The notes: generated by a model not told the origin, from the letters alone. A stretch of DNA of 64,000 bases from Limnephilus marmoratus (GCA_917880885.1 OU862907.1:67017072-67081071); one strand, 5' to 3'; positions 40,905-51,879 are shown, numbered from the stretch's first letter. Translations and numbers: made by a program.

Positions 40905-40985
40905 TAAATAAAATGAAGAGAAGTGGGCCCAGATGAGAGCCTTGAGGAACTCCCGAAGTTACTTTAAATTTATACGAAAATTTAT
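40905..40985 (-). pseudogene. RT motif-B fragment (SGVPQGS type)
   Basis: The minus strand reads approximately VTSGVPQGSHLGPLLFIL, the palm motif B of a non-LTR RT, isolated from the rest of the gene. Similar isolated pieces are at 51555-51640, 61706-61780 and 61950-62020. Confidence 0.7.
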
Positions 40986-41715
40986 TATTTAATTTTACCA
41001 TGAGTTCGTACCTAATATATAATCTTACCAATTGTGGTCCGTACCAAAACCTCCTAGATCACATGAGGTTTTGACCGTACTCGCCATAACTGACCATAGT
41101 TGACGGATTTGGTCAATATCATATTGATACAGGGTTTTATCAATTGTCGGGAATATATTATAACATGTTTTGAATATGTTTTTGTAGCAGAATACCCCGT
41201 TTGTTCCAATACCCCCTTTAATTCATTCAAGCAAGTCTATTTAAAATAAGTTATTTCTGTGACCGCTTCAATCAGCCGGCTGATACTATCTTTATCACCG
41301 ACGACATCTTCTTCATAGTAATTGTGACGTGTGGAGCTAATGGAAAAATATAATTGTTATTCTTATCTTTTGCGACTGCGTGACGCATGTTAAATCGGCC
41401 GTATACGACACATTTTGACGAAAATCCACATTTCGTCGAAAAGATGTTTTTACGATCGTACAGGACGGTTACAATGAGAAAGATTAATAATTATTCTCCG
41501 TACCAGCTTTTTTGAATTATAACTCAATGTCGATTTTATTTCATTCCAAATTTGCTTTAATTTATACCTACATCCACAAATGTTGAAAGGCGTGATGATA
41601 AAACTATCAAAATTATGTACTTTTTGTAATTATTTTTTTAAATCAAAAGTATTTAAAACTTTTCAATAATGTCTAAGCAAAATAACTGTGCAAAAAAAAG
41701 AAATATAAATATTAG
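40986..41715. other. Unassigned stretch
   Basis: No gene or repeat boundary recognised; AT-rich with CTCACATGAG-like short dyads only. Confidence 0.3.
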
Positions 41716-42300
41716 GTCCTTACATATGACATTGGCGTTTTGCCGTACTGGTAACTTTGATCTCAAATATCTTCTCTTTGGTTAGGAATTCCAAATTCAA
41801 TTTTGTACAGCTATTTACTCATATATTTGTGTTTCGAAAATTATAATTCATATGTTTTTCCTTAATTGTTTTTTTTCTTTGCGTCACTTAGTTTACAAAA
41901 TGGAAAACTTGAAATATCGCGTTATTTACGAGTACGAGTTCCACCGTGACACCAGTGCTGCAGAAACGGCTCGAAGGATTAATGATGTGTATGGCGACGG
42001 TGCCGCAAAAGAAAACACAGTGTGTTTTTGGTTCCAACGTTTTCTTTCTGGAAATTTCGACCTGCAGAACAAGCCCCGTGGACGGCCGGAGACCAAAGTT
42101 GATAATGAAGAATTGAAGGCTATTGTGGAAGCGGATCCATCGCAAACCACGTCCGAGTTAGCTGCAGGCTGCGGTGTTAGTGATAAAACTGTTTTAAATG
42201 TAAATAACATTGTTGTTGTTATCCTTTATAAACTATTTTTGAACTATTTATGTTAAAATGCGCCTGCTCTCAACACAGGAACTCCTAGTGAGACAGGCAC
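41716..42300 (+). mobile_element. Mariner element, 5' part
   Basis: A left terminal repeat candidate (TTAGGTCCTTACATATG, 41715-41731), 5' UTR, then the start of a transposase (41900). The catalytic half and right end are missing. Confidence 0.75.
41900..42199 (+). pseudogene. Mariner transposase N-terminus
   Basis: About 100 codons of a mariner transposase DNA-binding region: MENLKYRVIYEYEFHRDTSA, AKENTVCFWFQRFLSGNFDL and NKPRGRPETKVDNEELKAIV, then SQTTSELAAGCGVSDKTVL, where it stops matching and runs into unrelated sequence with a stop at 42256. This covers the paired helix-turn-helix region; the DDE/D catalytic domain (normally about 200 more residues) is absent, so no transposase activity is expected. 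GRP between the two HTH motifs is visible. Confidence 0.9.
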
Positions 42301-42499
42301 AGCACAACTACCTATGTAACATAAAAAATAAAGATTACAATAAAAATAAAAAATAAAATTACGTAATTGAAGTAATTTATGCTTTTCCGTACAACCTGGT
42401 GTTGGTTGGTGTTGCCAGCTTCAAAATTTGTAGTTTCATTTTTTTTTTTCTACTCTTATTTGACAGACTCTGCCTTTGATTTTTTAACAAATTTGATGG
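42301..42499. other. Spacer with a 35-bp shared segment
   Basis: GCATAAATTACTTCAATTAC (minus strand, about 42365-42385) recurs at 56643-56662. No gene. Confidence 0.4.
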
Positions 42500-42787
42500 A
42501 TTGTTCGCATAATATACAAGAATGGATGTTTGAATATATGAAAAATGAAAGTTTGTAAAAAAAATGCAATATGTGGCACGCGAGCTGTTTGAAAATCTGA
42601 ATGTATCGGGACTGAATATATTGAACGCTGGAGAAGGGAGCCGATCGCGGGAGAGAGGAGAGAGAAGGCGGCGAAGGTGGAGATGGAACGCATGAGGGGA
42701 AGGGGAACGGGACGGATGGGAAAAGACACGCAGGGCGAAACAATTTCTTTATTAGTGACATTGCGACGAATGCCGTTAATTCGCTAG
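42500..42787 (+). mobile_element. Hel-1 Helitron, 5'-truncated
   Basis: GTGGCACGCGAGCTGTTTGA, a purine-rich tract (42630-42720), GCGAAACAATTTCTTTATTA and the 3' end TTCG CTAG^T (CTAG 42784-42787). Confidence 0.75.
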
Positions 42788-43189
42788 TCTAAAAATGAAT
42801 TTTCGGCTATTGACCTACACTACTTACAACATACTTACCCGTTTTGGGATGTCTTAGTTCCGCTGGCCCCATACATTAAATTTGGGAGTCTTGTGTGGTA
42901 TTTATATTTTGAAAAATCCCTAAATAATTACATTTATTCTGAAAAATATGACTAACGAGCTTATTCCGAATATTTCTCAACACAGTTTTGGCAGAAACTC
43001 AAAATTAGCATTTGTCACGGAAATTTCTAAGTAATGTGTTACTTTGTGGAAGCATTCGTCTGCGTTGTTTGACGAACCCAAAACATATTAAAAATCTATT
43101 GTGAAAAATCTGTTTTCTGTGGTCAGAATAGGCAAATGTAACAAATCGTCTAATTGTAATGCAGATTAGCATATTTATTATTGAAGAAA
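42788..43189. other. Unassigned, with SINE-T fragment
   Basis: 42845-42910 is a decayed plus-strand SINE-T piece (GTTCCGCTGGCCCCATAC, GTCTTGTGTGGTATTTAT). The rest is unrecognised. Confidence 0.4.
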
Positions 43190-43581
43190 AACATAACATG
43201 TACTAACACGAACAATTAGACAAACATTAACATTTTATATACACGTACGAACATCTCATTCCAACTATGATTTGCATTCTCCAATACAACGTTTACATAG
43301 TCTTGGTAACAAACAATCTGGATGTATTCGACAATAATTTGAATTTGGAAAACTTCGAACGCCATATGTGCCAACTATGTATTTCTACCTATCCCATAAA
43401 CTAATGTGAACAACAATTTTAAACATTACATACTTTATGTCAACTCCTATATTTATGGAATATATTTTGTTTCTTATATTTTATGTAATCTATATTTTGT
43501 TTTTAACATATATATTAGGTTACTTGTGTTTTGTAAACTCGTTATTTTCACTGCAATTAAAAAAACATCTACTGCATTCTA

Positions 43582-44196
43582 CAGGGTGTTAAGGGACGTA
43601 CTTGACTTAGGTACTTTAACCAGTGATTCCTGACATTATTGCCCGGGTGCCCGGGTTCATGGGATGAGGTGTGTTTAGGTCTGATGACCAGGACACACTG
43701 AACCCCAGATTCCTACCCACCCCTTAAACCGTTTTCCTTTCCAGAACCTTCCTCTCCTTCCTTTCCCCAAAAAACCCTCCACACAGCAACCCCAAAGATG
43801 ACATAGGCCCTCAGGAAAATTATTTTCCTCAGGGCCTCCTGTGTGGAACTCATGTAAAAAAAATATATATATTATTTGGAGTAAAAAATGTAAATGAAAT
43901 TTTGGTCTCCGGTGACATTTTTGATGTTTTTTTTATTTATTTTTTCTACAAAAACATAAAAAAATGGTAGGTGTTGGATAGTTGGAGGCGGGGTAAGGGG
44001 TTGGTCGGATTCTCGGCTGAGTGACCAGTGATGAGGTGCGGTAGATTTTTTTTGTTTAATTTTGAAGAAAAAAATTTTGAAAAAAAAAGTCATCAAAAAA
44101 AGTCACCGGAGACCAAAATTTGATTTACATTTTTTACTCCAAATAATGTCAGGAATCACTGGTTAAAGTAAGTCAAGTACGTCCCTTAATACCCTG
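43582..44196. mobile_element. TIR element with TA duplication, itself carrying a LINE-A insert
   Basis: Terminal repeats CAGGGTGTTAAGGGACGTAC and near-complement ending at 44196, flanked by TA on both sides, as in Tc1/mariner-type elements. The arms pair for well over 100 bp. The left arm is split by a LINE-A tail; the right arm keeps the uninterrupted sequence CCTGACATTATTTGG on its complement. Non-coding, fold-back. Confidence 0.75.
43641..43870 (+). mobile_element. LINE-A 3' end insert with 6-bp duplication
   Basis: A 5'-truncated LINE-A tail (starts GCCCGGGTGCCCGGGTTC; ends with stem-loop, A-run and TATATAT) bracketed by ATTATT (43635-43640 and 43871-43876). The opposite arm of the host element has the site without the insert. 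Confidence 0.8.
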
Positions 44197-44324
44197 TATG
44201 TAAAAGCCCCATGGGCGTTTGAATAAATATATGAATGAAAATAAATTAATAATCTAAATCTAAACGAAAATATGTAAGAGCACAAGACACAGAAAAATGA
44301 AAAAATAACGGTCACATAACGGTT

Positions 44325-44690
44325 CGCTACGTTTGGTGAATTTTCAGGGGTGCGCGGGTTCATGAGGTGAGGTTTGTCCGGATCTTGGCGGCGGATGCGT
44401 CTGCCCACCAACTGCGTGGCGGGCCGAATCGGAAGAGACTGGTTGAAGAAGACCTCCAGCAGGACTCTCGAAATATCGCCTTACCCGCATTGGGGGGTTG
44501 ATTCATACGTCCGTCACTCCTAGATACACTGACCCCAGATTCCTACCCACCACGTATACCATTTTCCTTCCCATGACTTCCTTTCCCTAAAGAGACCCTC
44601 CACACAGCATTCCAAAAGATGACACAGGCCCTGAGTAGGAATTATTTTCCTCACGTCCTCCTGTGTGGAGCTACTGTAAAAAAAAACATC
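44325..44690 (+). mobile_element. LINE-A 3' UTR copy
   Basis: CGCTACGTTTGGTGAATTTT through GGGTTCATGAGGTGAGG to the stem-loop and GTGTGGAGCTACTGT plus A-run. Confidence 0.8.
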
Positions 44691-44850
44691 TGGGACTCGA
44701 ACCCAGAACCTTTCTTCTTAGCGTTTTTTTTTTACATTAGCTCTACACTCTACACAGAAAGCCCTGAGGAAAAAATCCCAAAAGGGCCTCCGTTGTCTGT
44801 GGGGATGCTGTGTGGATGACATTTTAAGAGAAAGGAAGTTTTACATAATT
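44691..44850 (-). mobile_element. tRNA-like scrap and short LINE-A tail, minus strand
   Basis: 44693-44715 (minus strand GGTTCTGGGTTCGAGTCCC) resembles a tRNA T-arm/B-box. 44727-44830 is a minus-strand LINE-A stem-loop remnant (CTACACAGAAAGCCCTGAGG). The two LINE-A tails here lie tail to tail. Confidence 0.5.
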
Positions 44851-45189
44851 AATACAATTTCAAATAACGTACCGACGCACCGACAACCAATAGTGCAGTT
44901 AATTAGTAATAGCGTAGACCCGTGACAAATCACGGGATATTTTGGTTAGTTGGCTAATAATGCTTAATTAAAAAAATGTTAAAAAGTGGAAAGCTTTGAA
45001 AAATCACGAAATTCGACTTTACTTGTGAAGATTAACCCTAACGAATGAATTTAAACAAAAGAAATACACATTTCAAATATAGAATTAAAGAAATATTACG
45101 TTGAAAACCATATTATAAAAGGTAGGTACAATATCGCTTGCCTAAATTCTTCTACACAAATTCGAGTTTAGTCCGAAATTAGTGTTTTT
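44851..45189. other. Unassigned AT-rich stretch
   Basis: No feature recognised. Confidence 0.3.
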
Positions 45190-45412
45190 CAAATATTTTT
45201 TATGTGTGAATGTCGCACAAGAGTCCCAACTGCTTCCGTCTAGAGCCAGTGAGATTATGGCATCCCCAATTATTGGGGTATGTTGTGAGGCTGAAGGTAC
45301 TGGAGAGGGGAAGGAGATGTGAAAGTAATTCAGATCTGGTCACCAAACACGGCTAAAGCCATTTCAGGCAAAGTCTTAATTTTAAATGGTGGTCTGTCAC
45401 CAGATATAATTT
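45190..45412 (-). mobile_element. SINE-T fragment
   Basis: Minus-strand body (CACAAGAGTCCCAACTGC, GGCATCCCCAATTATTGGGG, GATCTGGTCACCAAACACGG); the tRNA head is missing. Confidence 0.7.
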
Positions 45413-45812
45413 GGGAGGCGATTACGGGTACCGCCGCCCCGGGAACCATTTATTGGATAACCAACACCTCTGCCATAGGTCACCCCAAGTAGTTCGCTAC
45501 GTTTGGTGACTTTGTCTGTCTGCCCACCAGCTGCGTGGCAGGCCGGATCGGGAGAGACTGTTTGAGAAGGACCTTGTGACCTCTCAAGCAGAACTCTTTT
45601 GGAACATCGCCTTGCACCGCAGTGGGAGGGATGGATTCATATGTCCGTCATTCCTGGACCCACTGACCCCCAGATTCCTACCACTTATTCCCAGAACTTC
45701 CTCTCCGTCCTTTCCTTTAAAAGACCCCCACACAGCATCCCCAAAGATAACATAGGCCCTGAGGGAAAATATTTACCTCAGGGCCTACTGGGTGGAGCTA
45801 TTTAAAAAAGGC
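45413..45812 (+). mobile_element. LINE-A 3' UTR, near complete
   Basis: AATTTGGGAGGCGATTACGG, CCCCGGGAACCATTTATTGG, GCACCGCAGTGGGAGGG and the stem-loop (45725-45800), ending with an A-run. Confidence 0.8.
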
Positions 45813-46044
45813 GATACTGAAAATGTTTAAAGATTGGCGATGATGAATGTAAACTGTATTTTTGAAATAATTTTTTTTGAAAATAAAGTTTATTCAAGCA
45901 TGTTCTTTGTCCAACGATAAAATTAAAGTGCTAATTTTAAGGAAAAAACTGAGTCTTAAATATCTCGTACATTGCACTACCGAGTCATTGTCCAAAACTG
46001 AGCTGTAGTGATGGGTCATTCACGTATGAAGCGCTTCACTCGGC

Positions 46045-46165
46045 CTTGACGACCTTCGTGGTCCAGGGGTAAGGCTCTTGACTCTCAATCCGAAGGTCGT
46101 GGGATTGAATCCCGGCGTGCGCAAATAATTTTTATTTGCTTAATTCATGTTATTTCACAATTTAT
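46045..46165 (+). mobile_element. SINE-T, 5' part, split by LINE-X
   Basis: tRNA-like head GTGGTCCAGGGGTAAGG and B-box-like GTGGGATTGAATCCCGG, then TTATTTGCTTAATTC. The rest of this SINE resumes near 51005 after the nested insertions. Confidence 0.75.
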
Positions 46166-47427
46166 TTATTTATTCTTAGTACATTTACATTACAAAGGTA
46201 TAATATATTGTGTTGTGGAGGACATTTATCAGATGTAAATTATATATTGTGAATAGTAAAACAAAAGAGTGTTAATAGCTAATATAAAAAAGAGAAACAA
46301 TAAAAATCAAAATATAAAATCGACTTCAATTCGACAAAAATTATAAATTAAAAGTTAGAAAGATTTCCAGTTTCTTATGTTTTTTTTTGTATTCAATAAT
46401 ATTAGTTGTTTTATATTGTGTAGAAAGAGAATTGTTTAGTTTTATAGCCTGGTATCTGTAGTGTTTTTGACCAAAGGATGTGTTTGTTTTTGGTATTTGT
46501 AGTTGGAGAGCATGTCTTGTTCTAGTATTGCGAGAGTTTTGTGAAATGTTAAATGTGGATAAGTTCTTGTAAAGGAAATTTAGTATTTGTTTCGGATGTA
46601 ATTTTTGAATTTTCAGCACTGGAAATTTTTCGAATATGATTGATGTGGGTGTTAGTATTGGTAACTTAAGTATTACTTTTATTAGGGTTTTCTGAGCTTT
46701 AAACAGTGTATTAATGTATTTTTTTACTGGCATAGCCCCAGGCAATAATGCCGTATTCCATTATGGATTGTGCAAGTGCGAGGTATATATTTTTTATATC
46801 ACATATGTTTAGAATATTTCTCAAGTTTTTAAAAAAGTAAATCAACTTGTTTAGTTTTCCTACTACCGAATCTATATGTTTATCCCATTTTATATAACGG
46901 TCGAAGTATATACCAAGATATTTAATATTTTCCGTTTGTGTAATTGGGGGACAGTCGCATGGGGTTTGTGTTGATATATCAATGGTTGATTGACAGGAAT
47001 GTATTTTAAGGTGGATGTTATTGGAGGGTTGGCCTCTCGAATTTATGCTGAAAGTTATGAATTTTGTTTTATCTATATTTAAAGTTAATAAGTTAGAGTC
47101 GAGCCATTTTTTAGTAATATTTAAGCCAAGTTCTGCTTTTGGGGTTAATGTTTTCCAGTCTTTGGCCTTAAAGAGTAACACAGTGTCATCAGCAAAACTT
47201 ATAATTTCCCCGTCTATTTGGAGGTGACACAGGTCATTAATATATATAAGGAATAGGATTGGACCAAGTACGCTACCTTGGGGTACTCCGTAGGATACTT
47301 GTTCCTTGTCACTACATGTGTTTTCTATAGAGGTGTACTGTGTGCGATTTCCCATATAACTTTCAATTAATTTGAGTTCTATTCCTGTGATTCCGATGTT
47401 TTTTTAGTTTATCAAATAGGTTTTTTT
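46166..47427 (-). pseudogene. LINE-X, 3' part: RT motif B onward and 3' UTR
   Basis: Minus strand, two overlapping frames (46711-47355 and 46341-46745) joined across an A-run frameshift near 46715-46722: SYGVPQGSVLGPILFLIYIN (motif B), ISFADDTVLLF (motif C), WGYASKK, then FGQKHYRYQAIKLNNSLS and the stop at 46341. The 3' UTR runs to an (AAATA)n tail at about 46166. The 5' part is at 50564-50992. Confidence 0.85.
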
Positions 47428-47524
47428 GTATTTCTTGGGCATTAACTATGTAACAATTTCTAGACATTTTGTTTTTTGAAGAGTTTTATTAAATGTACAT
47501 TTGTTACTTAAATTTAATTTTTCC

Positions 47525-47550
47525 GCGACCGGTTTCGATACAACCGTATC
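47525..47550 (-). ncRNA. Partial hammerhead-like motif
   Basis: Minus strand GATAC-GGTT-GTATC stem followed by GAAACCGGTCGCGG, the 3' half of the motif at 40855-40897. The 5' CTGANGA part is replaced by the LINE-Y tail. Confidence 0.4.
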
Positions 47551-50498
47551 AAAATCAAAATCAAAATCAAAAAATATTTATTGTAAAATAAAAATTACAA
47601 AAGGTGTAGCTTATGGGTAGACCCCATTTCTTCCAGCTAACCACATTTATTTAATTACAATGTTTATATAATATTATTTGTTTTATTACAATTACAGTGT
47701 TTATACAGATAAAATAACAATATACCAATGAAAAAAAAATACAAATATATATACCAATAAAAATAGGCGTTTCATTTACGTGAGGTATTCACTCAACGTG
47801 TAGTGACATTTATTAACAAGGAAAGTGTTTAGTGACGATTTGAATTTGTGTGTATCTTGTATTTGTTTAATGTTATGTGGAAGGTTGTTATATACTTTAA
47901 TGGCCATGTAGTATGGTCCTTTTTGGAATATTGTTTTGTTTGCTTTTGGTATTAATAAGTTTTCTGTGAGCCTTGTACCGTATTTATGTGTTGAGTTTTT
48001 TAGTGGGAACTTGTCTGTAGATGATCGCACTAACATGCATAACTCCATTATATATATGTCTGTGACTGTCAGAATTTTCAGATTTTTAAACATAGGTCTA
48101 CATGAATCTAAACGACCAGAGTTTGTAATTTTTCTTATGCATCTCTTTTGTATGATGAAGACATCTTTGGCGTTTACCGAGTTTCCCCAAAAAATAATAC
48201 CGTATTTTATTATTGAGTATACATAACCATAGTATGCGGCTATTACTGATTCGGTGTTCAATATTTTTCTCAAGGAACCCAGAACATAAGAAAAACTACT
48301 GATTTTTGCTACAATTTTTGAGACATGTTCTTTCCAGTTTATGTTTATATCTAATTCTATTCCCAGTAGTGAACAGGTTTGGGAAGGTTCAATAATATTA
48401 TTATTAATGTTTACATTTATATTTATAGGTGTAGCTTGCACTGGACAAAATTTTAAAATTTGGGTTTTGTTTGTGTTGAGTGATAGATGTTGCGATAACA
48501 GCCAGTTTGCTATTAATTGGCAAGTCTCGTTAACTTGTTTGTTAAATTCGTCAACGTCTCCATTACATTCAAACAACAAAGCGGTGTCATCAGCGAACAT
48601 TGAACATTCTGTGCCAGCAATTATTGGAAGTTCGTTTATATAGATAAGGAAGAGGAGAGGCCCAAGAATGCTTCCTTGTGGCACACCCTTGTTTATTTTT
48701 CTCCATTTGGATTCTACCATGTACTGGACCATTTTTTCATCGATATTTGAAATTTGAACTTTCTGCTGACGATTTTTTAAGTACGATTCAAACCATTTTA
48801 ATGCTAATCCTCTAATACCTACATGTTCAAGTTTAATTAGAAGAAGCTCATGATCAACATTGTCGAATGCTTTTGAGAGGTCGAGAAAGATACCTACGGT
48901 TTTTTTACTAACATTAATATTTTCTAGAATTTTGTTCAAAAAATTGAATACTGCCTGTGTTGTTGAACGGCCTTTACGGAATCCAAATTGTTGTGGACAT
49001 ATTATCTCAAAGTTTTCGAGAAAGTTATAAATGCGATTGTACATGGCTCTTTCAAATATTTTTGAAAAGTTTGGTAATAAGGATATCGGTCTGTAGTTTG
49101 AGATTTCCTGTTTAGGACCCTTCTTATACAAAGGTACAATAATAGATTGTTTTAATTGTTCTGGGAAGGTTCCTGATTCGAAAGATTTGTTAATTAATAT
49201 TTCCAACGGGTAACTTAACGCTTCTGCACATGCTTTTATAATTTTTATAGGGATTTTGTCAGTGCCGACACTGCTTTTATTTTTCAGTTTTACGATGATT
49301 TTAATAATTTCCTCCCTGTTTACAGGCGTTATGAAGAATGATCGCGACTGTTTGTTTTCGACTGTTTTGGCAGATTGTGGATGTAGAGATGTATTTTGTG
49401 ATGGTGGCGGTGGTGCAAAGAAAATGTTAAATTCATTTGCAATGTTTTTTGGTTCTGATACCAGGTTATCATTTATTTTAAGACAGATTTTTGGTTTACT
49501 TTTAGAATTAGAATTATTTGAGTTCTCTTTTATTATGTTCCACGATGTTTTGGTTTTATTTTGCGCGTTTTGAATTCGTTTACTATTATAATTCCGTTTA
49601 GCTACCTGTTTTACTTTACTAAGAATTTTTTTGTAATGTTTGTAATTGTTTATGATAGTGAGGTCATTTGTGTTTTTTTGTTTCATGTACAGATGTCTTT
49701 TTTGTCTAATAGATATCTTAATACCAGTCGTTACCCAGTTTATTTTGCGTTTTTGGGGATATTTATACAGTTTAAAGGGGAAACAAAGCTTCATACCATT
49801 ATTTATTTCATTAATGAAGTATTCGTAGCTGTCATTAATGGATTCAAAGGATTTCAGTGGTTCCCAACATATACATGATAAGTAATTGTTAAAAATGTTA
49901 GTGTTTTCTGTGTTAAATAATTGTTTTTTTGTATACCACGTTTGGTTTATATTATATTCTGTTTTTACGTGCATTAACTGTGCCATGTGATCTGATACAG
50001 CTAATTCTGTGACTTCCCATGTGTAAGAGCTTTTTGGTATATTTGTACCTATATGATCAATTATACTTTTTTTATTTCCTTGTATACGAGTAGGTTTATC
50101 AATAATCAAGCGTATGTTGTGAGATTTTAGTGTGTTTTTGAGTGAATCTGCGTTTTTGTTCTTGTAGCTTGTATCAATATTTAAGTCACCGCAGAGTATT
50201 ATTTGTTTTTTGTTGTTTTTGCAAATTTTGTTCAGTAAAAGTTCAAGTTGTTCAAAAAAAATATTAATATCAGAGTCATTATAGTAAACTGTACAAATTA
50301 TCATTTTAAGTTTTGGAATTTCAATACCAACACATTCAAATACAAATTCTTTTGTTATTTGTTTTACAAATTCTAATTCTTTAAATATAATGTTTTCGTT
50401 TAAGTAAATGGAGACACCTCCATGAATATGACTCTCTCGACATTCATCAGCAGAATTATTCACGAGCAGAATTAAAACTAACTTAAAAATTAAATGCA
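47551..50498 (-). pseudogene. LINE-Y ORF2: endonuclease plus RT, nearly full open frame
   Basis: The minus-strand frame 50463-47776 is open for 895 codons. An APE-type endonuclease region lacks its N-terminus: HGGVSIYLNENI, IILCGDLNIDTSY, IDHIGTN and VSDHMAQ. The RT has GRSTTQAVFNFLNKI, FLDLSKAFDNVDHELLLIKL (motif A), KGVPQGSILGPLLFLIYINE (motif B) and SMFADDTALLF (motif C), then YGIIFWGNS and the C-terminus DTHKFKSSLNTFL. It ends with (TTTTGA)n on the minus strand near 47551-47575. CR1/Jockey-type by motif style. Truncated at its 5' end; it sits inside the unit inserted in LINE-X. Confidence 0.9.
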
Positions 50499-50563
50499 GG
50501 TCGCGGAAAAATTAAATTTAAGTAACAAATGTACATTTAATAAAACTCTTCAAAAAACAAAAT

Positions 50564-50992
50564 ATCAAATAGGTTTTTGATGATGAATTGTGTCAAACGC
50601 TTTTACCAGATCTAGGAATATTCCAAGGCATTTTTTGCCCTGGTCTATATTTGTTTTGAGGAAGTCTATTACAGAGGCTATCGCATGTGAGGTACTCATA
50701 TTTTCCCTGAATCCATATTGATTGGGTGATAGTATATTATTTTTGTTAAGAAAAGTTAACAGATTGTTTTTGATATGTTTCTCAAGAATTTTTGAAAGTG
50801 TGTTTAAAATTGTAATTGGTCTGTAGTTATTTATTTCTTCCTTGTTTCCGTTTTTGTGGATTGGAATCACTTTGCCCGTTTTTAAAATTGTTGGGAAAAT
50901 GCCTTCTTTAATGGACCGATTTATGAGTATAGTTAGGGGGATATGAAGTGCGGAGTTTAATATTTTGAGTGTTATCGGTGAAATTCTGTCTT
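50564..50992 (-). pseudogene. LINE-X, 5' part: RT motifs up to motif A
   Basis: Minus strand: ISPITLKILNSALHIPL, VIPIHKNGNKEEINNYRPIT, NQYGFRENMSTSHAIASVID and GIFLDLVKAFDTIHHQ (motif A). The frame is cut by the insertion and resumes in LINE-X part two with NLFDKLK. The start near 50992 joins SINE-T sequence. Confidence 0.85.
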
Positions 50993-51140
50993 AATTAATC
51001 AAAAGTAATTTGCGGCACGTTCCAGAGTGGAAGATACTCTTAGTATCGCCCTGGTGTAAAATCATCATTCAGAATTGAAGCGTTGCTTGAAATGGCTTTA
51101 TCCGTGTTTGGTGACCAGATCTGAATAGCTTCTTAAACAT
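50993..51140 (+). mobile_element. SINE-T, 3' part
   Basis: GCGGCACGTTCCAGAGTGG, GTATCGCCCTGGTGTAAAAT and GTGTTTGGTGACCAGATCTG, continuing the SINE begun at 46045; truncated after ATAGCTTC. Confidence 0.75.
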
Positions 51141-51550
51141 ATAATGCTGAAGCTCTTTTTATACACTAAATAACAATTACAGTCGAAAATGAGACTAACG
51201 GTGAACGTATGTCTGGACCTCCCCCAAAGGAAACATACACCCATTATCATACATCTCCCTCACACGTATAAAGAAAATGAGACGCGACTCCCGTCACAAA
51301 AAAGTTGTTCTCTGGAGGAAGTAGACGCACGTATTTTATGTGTCTCACCATTATTTAACGTGTAAGAAAGAGCTGCAGTATTATAACGGTAAGGAACGTA
51401 TGTTTATTGCCTTTTTTGGCGTCACAGTACCGTAAACGTGGATCTTCACGGTAATAATAAAAGCGTCCATTCAGTGTCTCTTACACAAACTTTTGGTTCA
51501 CTTGATCGTGCCATGTCTCCCTCGGGCGTCTTTGACTTATTCTATTATTC
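51141..51550. repeat. Repeat with empty Hel-2 site
   Basis: 51340-51440 is the uninterrupted relative of 28050-28460. The rest has no recognised feature. Confidence 0.5.
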
Positions 51551-51554
51551 ACTT

Positions 51555-51640
51555 TCACGTCATATATTCTCCTTACGTCGTTATTAAATAGTATAAATAG
51601 AAGTGGTCCCAAAAGAGATCCTTGAGGAACACCTGAAATT
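51555..51640 (-). pseudogene. RT motif-B fragment
   Basis: Minus strand approximately EISGVPQGSLLGPLLFI, an isolated RT palm fragment close to exon 2. Confidence 0.65.
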
Positions 51641-51716
51641 TCATTCCAGGACTTTTACACAAATTTTTGAAATTACTTTAAAAACATATTTGTATCACAT
51701 TGTTTGTCTGTTTCAG

Positions 51717-51830
51717 TTCGTCTAGGGCCATGCGAACCCAGGGCGGCCGGGTTCACTGTGGGGGAACCTCCTGTGGAAGACACAATGCTGGTACCACCCG
51801 ACGGGGGCTGGGGTTGGCTGGTACTCATGG
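51717..51830 (+). CDS. Monocarboxylate transporter-like gene, coding exon 2
   Basis: Acceptor TTTCAG, donor G|GTGAGT at 51831; phase 1 at both ends. It encodes residues V57 (split) to M94: the end of the cytoplasmic N-terminus and the start of TM1. PPDGGWGW (residues 83-90) is the first SLC16 signature ([D/E]GGWGW), a strong family marker. The reading frame joins exon 1 without a stop. A SINE-free but LINE-bearing intron follows (51831-53811). Confidence 0.93.
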
Positions 51831-51879
51831 GTGAGTTCTGTTCTTTTACTATCCTCCTGGCTTGAAACTTATTTAAATG

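Larger units (their letters stand above)
43190..44240 (+). pseudogene. LINE-D C-terminus and 3' end, interrupted
   Basis: 43200-43400 encodes, across frameshifts, remnants aligned to the LINE-D tail (HSPIQR, then DVFDNNLNLENF). The 3' end TGTAAAAGCCCCATGGGCG and AATAAATATATGAATG is at 44199-44240. A TIR element (43582-44196) sits between them. Confidence 0.65.
47428..50563 (-). mobile_element. Insertion in LINE-X with 15-bp duplication and 65-bp inverted ends
   Basis: Bracketed by the direct repeat ATCAAATAGGTTTTT (47413-47427 and 50564-50578). Near the ends are identical inverted 65-bp segments (47466-47530 and 50499-50563). On the minus strand the downstream copy continues from a partial hammerhead-like motif (GATAC/GTATC stem, GAAACCGGTC) into a possible reading-frame start MSRNCYIVNAQEIQKN. 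LINE-Y lies between. It may be a Penelope-like fold-back unit that received LINE-Y, or one complex retrotransposition event. Confidence 0.6.
24515..51716 (+). other. Intron 1 of the transporter gene, 27.2 kb
   Basis: Donor GTCAGT at 24515, acceptor TTTCAG at 51711-51716. Filled with transposable elements in both orientations; no further exon of this gene was recognised inside it. Confidence 0.75.

Noticed and set aside
38019..41797. One large TIR transposon bounded by the 85-bp inverted pair
   Set aside because: The right copy leads into a mariner transposase start, so these are more likely ends of separate mariner copies; the interval holds an unrelated LINE.
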